Positions 45,216 through 54,180 of a stretch of DNA of 64,000 nucleotides are shown here, in pieces; the stretch's first letter is position 1; each line of letters begins with the position of its first letter. The DNA is from Candidatus Melainabacteria bacterium. GTDB taxonomy: Bacteria; Cyanobacteriota; Vampirovibrionia; Obscuribacterales; Obscuribacteraceae. The stretch spans positions 310,001 through 374,000 of the forward strand of contig QKMZ01000006.1 in assembly GCA_003242885.1 (NCBI GenBank), given 5' to 3'. The notes beneath the pieces are model-generated. The model did no database searches. It was not told the DNA's origin and saw only the letters and a program-made list of their open reading frames with translations. The position numbers and the translations under genes were made by a program.

Positions 45216-47552
45216 ATGAAGAAGCCCCAGTTGAGCTTGGCACTAAGCGTTTCGGTAGCGCTTGCGCAGGCGAGTTTACTAACGGCGCAGGCGGCGCCTT
45301 CAGCCAATATTTGGCAGAAGATGTCTCAAGCACCGGCGAAGAGTGCTGTGCACGCACCAGTGCAAGCAACCGCGAAGGCAAAGGTTGCGACACGTACTAA
45401 TAAAGTGTCGACGCCAGCCGCAAAGATTCAAAATGTTGCTTTAAAGACGACCGCCAATGCGGACGGTCAGGCAATGCTTTTCTTGATGGGCAAGAACAAG
45501 CAGACCGGCGGAAGCGTGGCTCCTGCTGCTGCTCTCACCATACATCCTCAAGTGTCGCAAGACGCAGCTGCTGAAGTAAGCACTGCCGGTGACACCAGTG
45601 AACAAAATTTGGTAGCGGTCAATAACGCCGCCGGCGAACTGCCGCAAGCAGCAGCTCCGGCAGTAGCTTCCAAACCTTTGTTCACGATGCTCGCTCCGGA
45701 TCGTCCGGCTGTAGCTCAAGGTGATGTGCAGGTGACGCCGATACCACCTGTGGTTACAGGCACCGTTGACCTCGAAGAATTCAAATCGACCAACATTCTC
45801 GACCTCAAAGTTTCGCAGTCCCGCACTTTTAAGTTGAAGAACAAAATTGTCCGTACCTCTATAAGTGATCCTTCGATTGCAGAACCAGTAGTTGTATCGG
45901 AAAACCAAATTGTTCTTCTCGGTAAGGCTCCTGGTGGCGCGACCCTGGTCCTCTGGGATGATGCTGGCAACTCTGCCGCTATCGACCTACGTGTCGCTCG
46001 CGACTACAACCAGTTGCAAGCAACTTTGAGAGAAGTTGATCCTCGTATTATCGTCAAAGCATTCTCAGTCGGCGGCAGTGACCGTGTGATTCTGCTGGGC
46101 GATGTTGACAATGCCGAATCAATTATTAGAGCTTTCGGCGCGGCCAACATATATATGGATGACCGCGGCATGAACATTCAAGTTGCCAATAGCCGCATCT
46201 TGAACGCAAGACCTGGCGAATTGGCTAATACTGGTACCGGCGGTACTGGTGGTCAAGCTGGTCAGCTGGCTCAGTTGGCATCGGTTGATAGATACGTCTA
46301 CTTCCCGAACTTGAACAACAACGTTGCTCGCGCTCAAGCCATCACAAGCGACGGCGGACGCGTAACCAGCTTGGTCAAAGTTCGTAAGACTCCTCTTATT
46401 GCATTGCACGTCAGCTTCATGGAGTTGAACTCCACTGCTGTCAGAGAATTGGCGATGCAGTTGGGTCTCGGCGTAACCAGCAACACCTTCTCGTTTGCTG
46501 TTGGCGGTAACAACGCAACCAGCACCAACGTTCTCGGTACATTGCCCGGTTTCAACCAGACAGAGATTACTGGTCTTAACGCTATCCAATCTTCAGGCGG
46601 AACCGTTGTTCCAATCAACTACGGTTGGGGCATGACTCCTTTGACATTCATCAGCAGTAACTCTGCTGCACCATCGTTAACCACAGCCTTGGGTCAAGGT
46701 ATTCCTTTGTCACCCACAGGATTGCTGCAAGGTGCCAACCTCTTCGGTACACCAGGTGGTTCGCAGTTCGTTGCATCTGACCAAGCCAACGTCTTCACTG
46801 CTTTGTCTAACTTTGCAGTCGGCGACAGAACTAGAGTTTCAATCAACCCGACCTTCCAAGGTGTAATCGGTCACTCCAGAGCAAGATTGCTCGCTGAGCC
46901 TACGCTCGTTGCAATCTCCGGCGAACGGGCTTCGTTCCTCGCTGGTGGTGAAATTCCGATTTTGCAATCATTGGCAGCAGCCGGTGCGGCGCAACAATCA
47001 GTTGTATTCGAACCATTCGGCGTTCGTCTCAACTGCGTACCCGTTCTCATGGAAAGCGGTTCGATCAACCTTCAAGTGTCACCTGAAGTTAGATTGCTGA
47101 ACCCAGCGCTCGGTATCTCGATTCCTTTCACCACGACATCTATCATTCCTGGTTTCACCACCAGAAAGACCCAGACGATTGTTGAAATGAAGCCGGGTCA
47201 AGAGCTCTATATCTCTGGATTGCTCAGCAGCAACAACGGTCGTGATATCACCAAGACTCCTATCTACGGCGAAATCCCGGTACTGGGCGCTCTGTACAGA
47301 TCAAAAGCGTTCTCCAAGAACGAAAGCGAACTGGTTATTGCAATCAGACCTGAAATCATCTTGCCAGGCACCCCTGGACAGCTGAAGTTGCCGGAAGAAA
47401 TTGGTCGTGTTGAAGGACCTCGCGATATCAACATGTTCCAAGTTGAACCGACAATCATCGACGAAAGACATTACTCGACCGGTCGCGCGGAGCGTCACCA
47501 AAAGACATCTCCGACATTGCCTGAAGGCGCACCGATTCCGGATAGCAATTAG
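45216..47552 (+). CDS. CpaC/RcpA-like secretin, first tandem copy
   Basis: A 778-residue outer-membrane secretin starting at ATG 45216 (GAGGGAGAGTGT before it). Residues 1-31 form a signal peptide ending in AQAA. A low-complexity Ala/Lys/Val/Thr-rich region runs to ~180. A pilus-assembly N-terminal domain (T2SS-T3SS_pil_N type, about 190-265: TNILDLKVSQSRTFKLKN, SDPSIAEPVVVSENQIVLLG) and a BON-like part (about 265-330) follow. The secretin domain (about 550-715) has RARLLAEPTLVAISGERASF, LAGGEIPI, EMKPGQELYISGLL and PVLGALYRSKAF. Secretins form the outer-membrane gate of Tad/type IV pili or type II secretion. The C-terminal tail (TSPTLPEGAPIPDS) is nearly identical in the next gene. No other assembly gene is adjacent. 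Confidence 0.9.
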   Translation: MKKPQLSLALSVSVALAQASLLTAQAAPSANIWQKMSQAPAKSAVHAPVQATAKAKVATRTNKVSTPAAKIQNVALKTTANADGQAMLFLMGKNKQTGGSVAPAAALTIHPQVSQDAAAEVSTAGDTSEQNLVAVNNAAGELPQAAAPAVASKPLFTMLAPDRPAVAQGDVQVTPIPPVVTGTVDLEEFKSTNILDLKVSQSRTFKLKNKIVRTSISDPSIAEPVVVSENQIVLLGKAPGGATLVLWDDAGNSAAIDLRVARDYNQLQATLREVDPRIIVKAFSVGGSDRVILLGDVDNAESIIRAFGAANIYMDDRGMNIQVANSRILNARPGELANTGTGGTGGQAGQLAQLASVDRYVYFPNLNNNVARAQAITSDGGRVTSLVKVRKTPLIALHVSFMELNSTAVRELAMQLGLGVTSNTFSFAVGGNNATSTNVLGTLPGFNQTEITGLNAIQSSGGTVVPINYGWGMTPLTFISSNSAAPSLTTALGQGIPLSPTGLLQGANLFGTPGGSQFVASDQANVFTALSNFAVGDRTRVSINPTFQGVIGHSRARLLAEPTLVAISGERASFLAGGEIPILQSLAAAGAAQQSVVFEPFGVRLNCVPVLMESGSINLQVSPEVRLLNPALGISIPFTTTSIIPGFTTRKTQTIVEMKPGQELYISGLLSSNNGRDITKTPIYGEIPVLGALYRSKAFSKNESELVIAIRPEIILPGTPGQLKLPEEIGRVEGPRDINMFQVEPTIIDERHYSTGRAERHQKTSPTLPEGAPIPDSN

Positions 47553-47611
47553 GCACGGGAGAGAAATAAACAATGCAAGGTATTTTGAGGCAGAAAAAAA
47601 GGGAGAGTGTT

Positions 47612-49990
47612 ATGAAGAAGCCCCAGTTGTGCTTTGCTCTTAGCGTGTCACTCGCGCTAGCGCAAGCGCCAATGCTCCCGGGACTGGCAGCTCCGGCATC
47701 TGGAAACATTTGGCAAAAGATGTCTGGTGCTCAGACGGTTGCTCAACCGGCTAAGGCAAAGACGATAGTCGTCAAAGCCAGACAAGCAGCCAAACCAGTC
47801 GTCCAGGCGCAAGCTGTGAAGCCCGTTGCCGCTGACGGTCAAGCGATGCTCTTCTTGCTGAAAGGCAAAGGTGCTGCAGTTTCCGCTCCGGCGCCAGGTG
47901 CAGCTTTGACCATCCACCCGCAAGTTGCTGATACTCCAGCAGTAGCGGCTGAGACCACAGTTCCTTCTAATGACTTGGTTTCTGGCATCCCTGCCGAAAC
48001 CACGGCATCGGCAGAAGAGCGCACTAGCGAGATTCCGACGCCTGAGATCAATAACATTGCTCCTCAGACTCTCGGTGACAACGCTGTAACCAGACTCTCG
48101 CCTGACGCACTGGTAGCCCAGGGCTCCGATGCTCCCGTAGTTGCCACCCCGATACCGCCGGTGGTGACAGGGACCATCGATATGGAAGAGTTCAAGTCGA
48201 CCAACATCATCGATTTGAAGGTCTCCCAATCGCGTACTTTCAAATCCCGCAACAAGATCGTTCGCACCTCTATAAGCGATCCTTCTATTGCAGAACCGGT
48301 CGTAGTAGCAGAAAACCAAATCGTTCTTCTCGGTAAGAGCCCGGGTGGAGCCACCATGGTTCTCTGGGACGATGCCGGCAACTCGATTGCAGTTGACCTG
48401 CGTGTAAGCCGCGACTACTCGCAATTGCAAGCTACATTGCGCGAAATTGATCCGCGTATCGTTGTAAAAGCATTCTCCGTAGGCGGCAGCGACAGGACCC
48501 TCTTGTTGGGTGACGTCGATCACGCTGAGTCGATCATCAGAGCATTCATGGCAGCTAACGCTTTCATGGATGACAGAGGCATGGTCATCCAAGCTGCAAA
48601 CAGCCGCTTGATCAACCAACGCGTCGGTGAAATCGCTCTTGGTGCTGGTGGCGCAACTGGCGGACAAACCGGTCAGCTGGCTCAGTTGAGCTCTGTTGAT
48701 AAGTACACGTTCTTCCCGAACTTGAACAACAACATTGCTCGCGCTCAATACATCACCAGCGACGGCGGCAGAGTAACAAGCTTCGTCAAAGTGCGTAAGG
48801 TGCCTCTGATTGTTCTCCACTGCTCGTTCATGGAAATGAACTCCAGTGCAGCAAGAGCTCTGGCAATGCAATTGGGTGTCAACTTCGGAACTAACACCTT
48901 CGCCTTTGGTATCGGTGGTAGCCCCGCGCAGTCCAACACTATTGCAAGTAACCCTGGTGTCACTTCCACAATCGTGACCTCGTCTCCAGTTAACGGAGTT
49001 GGTTCAGCGCAGCAAGCCTACGCAGTCAGCCCTGTCACATTCATTACCGGGACTACACTCACTAACCAGCCTTACACAGGCACTGGTAGCCCGTTGACGG
49101 CGTTCAACACATCAGGTATCGGTCTCGGTATCTTGAACTCGGTACCGCAGCTTCTGTCACAAGCAGTGCTGCTCGGTTCACCAGGTTCGACCAGCTTCGC
49201 TCAAGGTGCAAATGGACTGGGTAACTTGTTCCAGATGTTCAGTAACTTCCCGACCAATAACAAAACTCGCTTCGGTATCAACCCGACGATTCAAGGGATC
49301 ATTTCTCAGAGCAGAGCTAGAATCCTCACAGAGCCAACGCTCGTGACCATCTCCGGTGAACGTGCTGCGTTCCTCGCCGGCGGCGAAATTCCAATTTTGC
49401 AATCTATCGCCACCGCTGGTACGTCGCAGTTCTCAGTAACCTTCGAACCTTTCGGTATCCGCTTGAACATGATCCCTGTGCTCATGGAAAACGGAAACAT
49501 CAACCTCGAAGTTTCTCCTGAAGAGCGTCTGATTTCGAACCAAACCGGTTTGGGTCTGACCTTCGTAGGCGGTCAAGGTACGATCCCAGCTTTCACCACA
49601 AGAAAGGCTCAAACCATTGTTGAGATGAAGCCGGGTCAAGAACTGTTTATCTCTGGTTTGATTTCAGCTAACACCGGTCGTCAAATCAACAAAACTCCAG
49701 TCCTCGGCGAAGTGCCTGTGCTCGGTGCTCTGTACCGTTCGAAAGCCTTCACCAAGAACGAATCCGAACTCGTAGTTGCAGTACGTCCGGAAATCATCCT
49801 TCCTGGAACGCCTGGACAACTCAAGCTTCCTGAAGAAGTGGGTAGAGTCGAAGGACCGCGCGACGTCAACATGTTCCAAGTTGAGCCGACCGTCATCGAC
49901 GAACGTCACTACACCTCGGGTCGCTCAGAAAGAAGACAAAAGACTTCTCCCACATTGCCTGAAGGCGCTCCCATTCCGGATAGCCAATAG
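47612..49990 (+). CDS. CpaC/RcpA-like secretin, second tandem copy
   Basis: A 792-residue paralogue of the preceding gene. The start at 47612 is set by GGGAGAGTGTT before ATGAAGAAGCCCCAG, the same initiation context as copy one; an ATG 13 codons upstream is unlikely. The order of domains is the same: signal peptide, Ala/Lys/Val-rich linker, pil_N (about 195-270), BON-like (270-335), secretin (about 565-725, RARILTEPTLVTISGERAAF, LAGGEIPI, MKPGQELFISGLI). Main differences lie in the linker and in the Ser/Thr/Gly/Asn-rich insert between BON and secretin parts (about 440-550). Only 59 bp separates the copies, so they form one operon. A strong terminator follows. Confidence 0.9.
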   Translation: MKKPQLCFALSVSLALAQAPMLPGLAAPASGNIWQKMSGAQTVAQPAKAKTIVVKARQAAKPVVQAQAVKPVAADGQAMLFLLKGKGAAVSAPAPGAALTIHPQVADTPAVAAETTVPSNDLVSGIPAETTASAEERTSEIPTPEINNIAPQTLGDNAVTRLSPDALVAQGSDAPVVATPIPPVVTGTIDMEEFKSTNIIDLKVSQSRTFKSRNKIVRTSISDPSIAEPVVVAENQIVLLGKSPGGATMVLWDDAGNSIAVDLRVSRDYSQLQATLREIDPRIVVKAFSVGGSDRTLLLGDVDHAESIIRAFMAANAFMDDRGMVIQAANSRLINQRVGEIALGAGGATGGQTGQLAQLSSVDKYTFFPNLNNNIARAQYITSDGGRVTSFVKVRKVPLIVLHCSFMEMNSSAARALAMQLGVNFGTNTFAFGIGGSPAQSNTIASNPGVTSTIVTSSPVNGVGSAQQAYAVSPVTFITGTTLTNQPYTGTGSPLTAFNTSGIGLGILNSVPQLLSQAVLLGSPGSTSFAQGANGLGNLFQMFSNFPTNNKTRFGINPTIQGIISQSRARILTEPTLVTISGERAAFLAGGEIPILQSIATAGTSQFSVTFEPFGIRLNMIPVLMENGNINLEVSPEERLISNQTGLGLTFVGGQGTIPAFTTRKAQTIVEMKPGQELFISGLISANTGRQINKTPVLGEVPVLGALYRSKAFTKNESELVVAVRPEIILPGTPGQLKLPEEVGRVEGPRDVNMFQVEPTVIDERHYTSGRSERRQKTSPTLPEGAPIPDSQ

Positions 49991-50017
49991 TCAATCGGAT
50001 AGTCAGAAAATCGAAAG

Positions 50018-50046
50018 CGGCGGGATGCAAGTCCCGCCGTTTTTCT
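50018..50046 (+). terminator. intrinsic terminator after the secretin operon
   Basis: CGGCGGGA (50018-50025) and TCCCGCCG (50032-50039) pair fully with a 6-nt loop and are followed by TTTTTCTTTT. Confidence 0.92.
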
Positions 50047-50087
50047 TTTGTTGTATCCTGCGTTAGCGTTGCGGCTTCTGTTCAGAA

Positions 50088-50118
50088 CAAAAAACTCAGC
50101 GGCACATGGCTGCTGAGC
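50088..50118 (-). terminator. terminator of the BlaI-like gene
   Basis: CTCAGC (50095-50100) and GCTGAG (50112-50117) form a 6-bp stem. On the minus strand it is followed by six T (50094-50089). It lies about 32 bp after the stop codon of the repressor gene. Confidence 0.7.
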
Positions 50119-50149
50119 TTTCAATACAATTTATCGGTGAGGCAGGCGG

Positions 50150-50554
50150 TTAGCGCTTCTTCGTTGGCTTCTTCTCGAAGCGACGGCGCGTAGCCTCTGC
50201 TAAATAGGTAGCTGACTCTTCTGGAAATTCTTCGAAGAAAATATCCAGAACCCAATTCACCGAATTGCGAATGAATTGTTCGCGACCTTCGACTGGCGAA
50301 TAGAGATTTGCCAAACCTGATTTGTCGACAATCTTGAGAAGTCCCTTCTCAGACAGACGAACCATAGTCGTCATGACTGTCGTATAGGCGATGTCGCGCT
50401 TGAGACGCAAAATGTTGAAGACGTCTCTAACTGTAATTGTCGGATCGGCTTTGTCCCAAACCAATTCCATGATTTCGCATTCCAAATCGCCAAGGAATTT
50501 GCGAAGACCCTTCTGATTGAACCTGAAGGAGGCGTTTTCGTCGTGTATTCTCAT
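50150..50554 (-). CDS. BlaI/MecI-family transcriptional repressor
   Basis: A 134-residue winged-helix regulator if translation starts at 50554. An in-frame ATG at 50620 would add 22 residues not typical of the family. The BlaI core is clear: LGDLECEIMELVWDKADPTITV at the first helices (shown here as LGDLECEIMELVW and PTITVRDV), 'IAYTTVMTTMVRLSEKGLL' as the recognition region, and the wing. Family members repress beta-lactamase, MecA or copper genes and are inactivated by the metalloprotease BlaR1/MecR1. No blaR or beta-lactamase gene is here. The C-terminus ends with a basic tail (RRFEKKPTKKR). The divergent neighbour is the HAD phosphatase. Confidence 0.85.
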   Translation of the reverse strand: MRIHDENASFRFNQKGLRKFLGDLECEIMELVWDKADPTITVRDVFNILRLKRDIAYTTVMTTMVRLSEKGLLKIVDKSGLANLYSPVEGREQFIRNSVNWVLDIFFEEFPEESATYLAEATRRRFEKKPTKKR

Positions 50555-50811
50555 CCGATCGACTTTTGCTAGACTTTTAGACCACTGTGCACGAAACCAA
50601 TCGTAACATAGCCAGCGCATATTGGGGATAGACGCGATTTTGGGCGAAATGGTGTAAAACCACTATTACTCAGCTTTTCCGGTATCTCCTATGGGCTGTA
50701 GCAAATAGTAATATTTTCGGATATTGCACCATTTTTTGTGAAACGACGGCAGAACGGTTGTAATCAACCGTCGATAATAAGTCTAAGCAAATCTAGCAAA
50801 CAGGAAGCAAA

Positions 50812-51396
50812 ATGGCAGACAAGAAAAAACCGGTTGTATTTCTCGATCGCGACGGAACACTCAATGTCGAGATCGGATATATCCGCAAGGTTGAAGACTT
50901 GCAGTTGATTGAAGGCGCAGGGCAAGCTGTGAAGAAGCTCAATGACAAAGGCGTTGCAGCGGTACTTGTCACCAACCAAACTGGTGCTGCTCGTGGTTAT
51001 TACCCTGAGAATCACATTCTTTCACTCAATGAGCGCTTGATCATGTTGCTCAAAAATGAAGGCGCGTTCCTTGACGACGTTTACTATTGCCCGCACTTGG
51101 AAGAAGGTGAAGTAAAGGAATTCAGCTTTGCTTGCGACTGCAGAAAGCCTGCACGTGGCATGGTTGATAAAGCGCTAGCTGATCACCCGGAGTTTGATGC
51201 AGAGCGCTCTTTCGTTGTTGGTGATAAAGCAACTGATGTCGAGCTGGCTCACAATTGCGGCGCTAAAGGCGTGCTTGTAAGAACCGGTTATGGTGAGGCT
51301 GTTCTCAAAGGTGAGTATCAAAACAAGGTTGATGCCGACTTCGAAGCCGGTTCTATCGTCGAGGCTGTCGACTGGATTTTGCAACAGCTTGATTAG
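50812..51396 (+). CDS. HAD-IIIA phosphatase, GmhB-like
   Basis: A 194-residue phosphatase of the D-glycero-D-manno-heptose 1,7-bisphosphate / histidinol-phosphate phosphatase group. Motif I FLDRDGTLN holds the nucleophile Asp; motif II is VTNQTG; zinc-type Cys/His residues are seen in YYCPHLEEG and FACDCRKP; motif III/IV is VVGDKATDVELAHNCGA. GmhB supplies heptose for LPS-type inner core. No other heptose gene is near, so histidinol phosphate is an alternative substrate. Spacing from the BlaI-type gene is 257 bp, read divergently. Confidence 0.85.
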   Translation: MADKKKPVVFLDRDGTLNVEIGYIRKVEDLQLIEGAGQAVKKLNDKGVAAVLVTNQTGAARGYYPENHILSLNERLIMLLKNEGAFLDDVYYCPHLEEGEVKEFSFACDCRKPARGMVDKALADHPEFDAERSFVVGDKATDVELAHNCGAKGVLVRTGYGEAVLKGEYQNKVDADFEAGSIVEAVDWILQQLD

Positions 51397-51419
51397 TTTC
51401 TATTTGATTTCAAACCGCT

Positions 51420-52769
51420 TTATCCGCGCATCTTCAAACTTGAGCGCAGCAGCGTGCTGATTTCATTGATCAAGCTTGGCATGTCGAAGGGCTTCGGCAG
51501 ATAAAGATCTGCTCCGGCTTCCAGAGCCAGAGATTGGTCCGGATGCGATGTAGCCATGACGAGCCAGATGCTCTTCAATTCTTCATCGTCTTTCAACGTT
51601 CTGCACAAAGACCAGCCGTCCATTTGACGGTCGGATAAATTCGATTCCAGAAGAATCAAGTCGGGATGCTCATGGCGAGCCAGTTCAAGAGCGTCATCAG
51701 CAGACGAGGTCACTTGCACTACGTAGCCTTCCAGTGTCAATGAGTCCTGCAGCAATAGCGCCATCGGTCCATCAGGTTCGACCACAAGAATGCGAGACTG
51801 ATGACCAGATGATGTTCCGACTTCTTCTTCCAAGTCGTCATCCGGCTGTGGTTGCGGCATGCTGTCGGTAACCCAGGTGGAGCCTGAGTATTGCTTGGAA
51901 AGATAACGGTAGTCACGTGCTGAGGTGAGAACATCGACATAACTTTGATAACGTCGTTTTGTACTGGAAACAATTCCGATAGCAATTGAGATGAGAGGAA
52001 TTCTTCTTCTGATGCCGCCTCTGCCGGTCGAAATCAGATAGCCTCTCTCGATATCTCCTTTCGGATAAAATCTTCGACTGATGCTATCGAACTGTTGGCA
52101 AATCTTTTCTGCTTTTCTCTCCGGATTGTCCGGCTTCACGATCATAAAGAAGTCGTCTGCCTCGATGTGACCTACGAAGTCATCATCGTCAGCAACATCG
52201 GTAAGAACCGCACCCAAAGCCTTGATGAGCTGGTCGCCAGCTAAGTCGCCATAGGTTTCGTTATAAACACGAATCTTATTCAGGTCGATAGACATCGCCG
52301 ACCAGGGCTTATCCGAAACCATGCATTGTTCGAGCATACGCCTGATCAAATTGGGCCCGGGCAATTGGCTCAACGGGTTGGACATTTCTTCCTGGCGTCG
52401 TCTCAAGTGAGCCAAAACCCGGATGGCAAGCTCATTTTTGTCAATCGGATCACCGAGCACATCGTCCGCGCCATAGCGGAATGCACTGATTCTTTCATTG
52501 ACGTCTGAAGACGCGTGCAAAAGTACTAGCACCGGCCGTGGTTGCACTACCGTTGCTCTGATTTGTTGGCAGTAGAGTCTGCCATCCCCTTCCGGCATTT
52601 GCGCTGCCAGAAGAATTAAGTCAGGGTGGATGAAAGACAGTAATTCATTGGCTTCTTCAAATGAGGTGACAGCATGAACTTTGGCACCTGTCTTCTCGAG
52701 AATAGATGAATAGTCAGCGGCCTGGCGCGGTTGGTGAATGATAAGAATTATAGGAGTAGGCAGCAGCAT
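51420..52769 (-). CDS. REC-GGDEF-REC protein with all three domains degenerate
   Basis: A 449-residue cytoplasmic protein. REC1 (about 6-123) has lost the acidic pair (LIIHQP), the phospho-acceptor (A55 in DLILLAAQMP) and the conserved Lys (DVLGDPID). The central domain (about 135-300) has the GGDEF fold, but the signature reads EADDF (203-207), so cyclase activity is unlikely. REC2 (about 326-445) keeps the Lys (LPKPF) but has E375 in place of the Asp (DLILLESN), which could mimic constant phosphorylation. It starts one base after the stop of the PAS histidine kinase and is surely co-transcribed, yet it cannot accept phosphate in the usual way. It may be a scaffold or nucleotide-binding output. 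Confidence 0.85.
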   Translation of the reverse strand: MLLPTPIILIIHQPRQAADYSSILEKTGAKVHAVTSFEEANELLSFIHPDLILLAAQMPEGDGRLYCQQIRATVVQPRPVLVLLHASSDVNERISAFRYGADDVLGDPIDKNELAIRVLAHLRRRQEEMSNPLSQLPGPNLIRRMLEQCMVSDKPWSAMSIDLNKIRVYNETYGDLAGDQLIKALGAVLTDVADDDDFVGHIEADDFFMIVKPDNPERKAEKICQQFDSISRRFYPKGDIERGYLISTGRGGIRRRIPLISIAIGIVSSTKRRYQSYVDVLTSARDYRYLSKQYSGSTWVTDSMPQPQPDDDLEEEVGTSSGHQSRILVVEPDGPMALLLQDSLTLEGYVVQVTSSADDALELARHEHPDLILLESNLSDRQMDGWSLCRTLKDDEELKSIWLVMATSHPDQSLALEAGADLYLPKPFDMPSLINEISTLLRSSLKMRG

Positions 52770-52770
52770 G

Positions 52771-53934
52771 TCAGTCGCGACCTCGTGCTGCTTGCATTTC
52801 TAACGATGCTGCCGGCAGCTGCACCGTGAATGTCGTGCAACCTGGAACACTGGTAACTTTGATCTGCCCACCTAATGCCACAACTAGCGAACGTGTGATG
52901 TACAGACCCAAGCCTGTTCCTTCAGTCTGCCTGGTGAGCGGATTGTCGAGGCGCGAGAACTTCGAGAAGATCTCAGGTAAGTGTTCTTGCGGAATACCGC
53001 CACCTTGGTCGGCAACTGAGAATTCAACCATCTCAGGAGTTCCAGGCACATCTCTGGCTACTACCGTAACAGTTGTTTCCGCCGGCGAATACTTGATCGC
53101 GTTGTCGATCAAATTGGTCAAGATCTGTTCCAATCTATCCGCGTCTGCCCAAACAAGTGGAAGCCCAGCTGGAATCACCTCGTTGATCTTGTGATTGCGA
53201 GCCTTTTCCGAAAGGATGTGCGTCACTCTTTGAATGGCTTCGCGCAGATCAATCGCGCGGACAGTAAGCTGTAATTTTTTCGATTCTAATCGTGAAACCG
53301 CGAGCAAGTCTTCAACTAGCCGCGTCAGACGGTCTGCTTGTTGCTTGATGATGTCGATGTAGCGGCGCTGCTGCGTAATATCGAGGCGATCACCAGCGCG
53401 CAAAATAGTATCGGCAAAACCTTTGATAGATGTAAGCGGAGTGCGCAATTCGTGGCTGACTGTGCTCACGAATTCAGTCTGGGCTTGCTGCACCGTATGA
53501 CTTTGGACCACGTACAAGACAGTCAGGCTGCCGACTTCCTTGTCGTCCTTGTCCATGATTGGAAGATAGCTTGCAGGCACAGTCATATCGACGCCGTTCT
53601 TGCCGTAAGCAGTTGCAAATTTCCAAGTGCTTGGCTCGGGCGTCGCGTTCTTGTCGAAGGTGCCACCAGCAGCGATGGCAGCAAGCGGATTACTGCCGGG
53701 AGCAAGCGTGCCTCCTACTCCAGCACCTACCGAAGAGACTTCTTTATCTTTCAGTGACGCTTCATCAAAAATTGCAAAAAGCTTTTGTCCGGCGACTTCA
53801 TTTGTCTCGCGCCCAAGAAATTTTGCTGCCGCCGGATTGCAATAGGAGATTACTCCTTTCAGATCGGTCACGATATAACCATCTGCGGAGTGTTCGGAAA
53901 GGCAACGGTAGATGTCTTCGGTCTTAATGCTCAA
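52771..53934 (-). CDS. cytoplasmic PAS histidine kinase
   Basis: A 387-residue soluble kinase. A PAS domain (about 5-150) contains 'DGYIVTDLKGVISYCNPAAAKFLG' and is interrupted at about 66-98 by a Gly/Ala/Pro-rich insert. HisKA has the H-box VSHELRTPLTSIKGFAD (about 160). HATPase has the N-box LTNLIDNAIKYSP, G1 VADQGGGI and G2 GTGLGLYITRSL. It is fully equipped for autophosphorylation. The next gene encodes a regulator without phospho-acceptors, so its real partner must be elsewhere, or signalling does not use phosphotransfer. Confidence 0.9.
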   Translation of the reverse strand: MSIKTEDIYRCLSEHSADGYIVTDLKGVISYCNPAAAKFLGRETNEVAGQKLFAIFDEASLKDKEVSSVGAGVGGTLAPGSNPLAAIAAGGTFDKNATPEPSTWKFATAYGKNGVDMTVPASYLPIMDKDDKEVGSLTVLYVVQSHTVQQAQTEFVSTVSHELRTPLTSIKGFADTILRAGDRLDITQQRRYIDIIKQQADRLTRLVEDLLAVSRLESKKLQLTVRAIDLREAIQRVTHILSEKARNHKINEVIPAGLPLVWADADRLEQILTNLIDNAIKYSPAETTVTVVARDVPGTPEMVEFSVADQGGGIPQEHLPEIFSKFSRLDNPLTRQTEGTGLGLYITRSLVVALGGQIKVTSVPGCTTFTVQLPAASLEMQAARGRD

Positions 53935-54180
53935 CGCTGAGACTCAGGAGACTTGGGTTTAGATTTCACGCGAATTTGGCGCCGGACGCCTTAAATCCTA
54001 AGTTAACATCAGAAAGACAGGGGGAGATGCATTACAACCTATCCTTAAGGTTTAGCACCTTAATCTTCCGTGCCACCCAAAAATCCCCAAAGCCAGACCA
54101 GCCAAAGCTTAAGAGAAATGAAGCAGATTGAGGGTCTTGTCCCAAGCTATAGAGCAGCCATTTGGGCAATTCGGGCCTTC

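Noticed and set aside
47657..48871. A 404-codon open frame antisense to the second secretin
   Set aside because: The plus strand encodes a complete secretin with known domains; the antisense product is Arg/Cys/His-rich and has no start signal.
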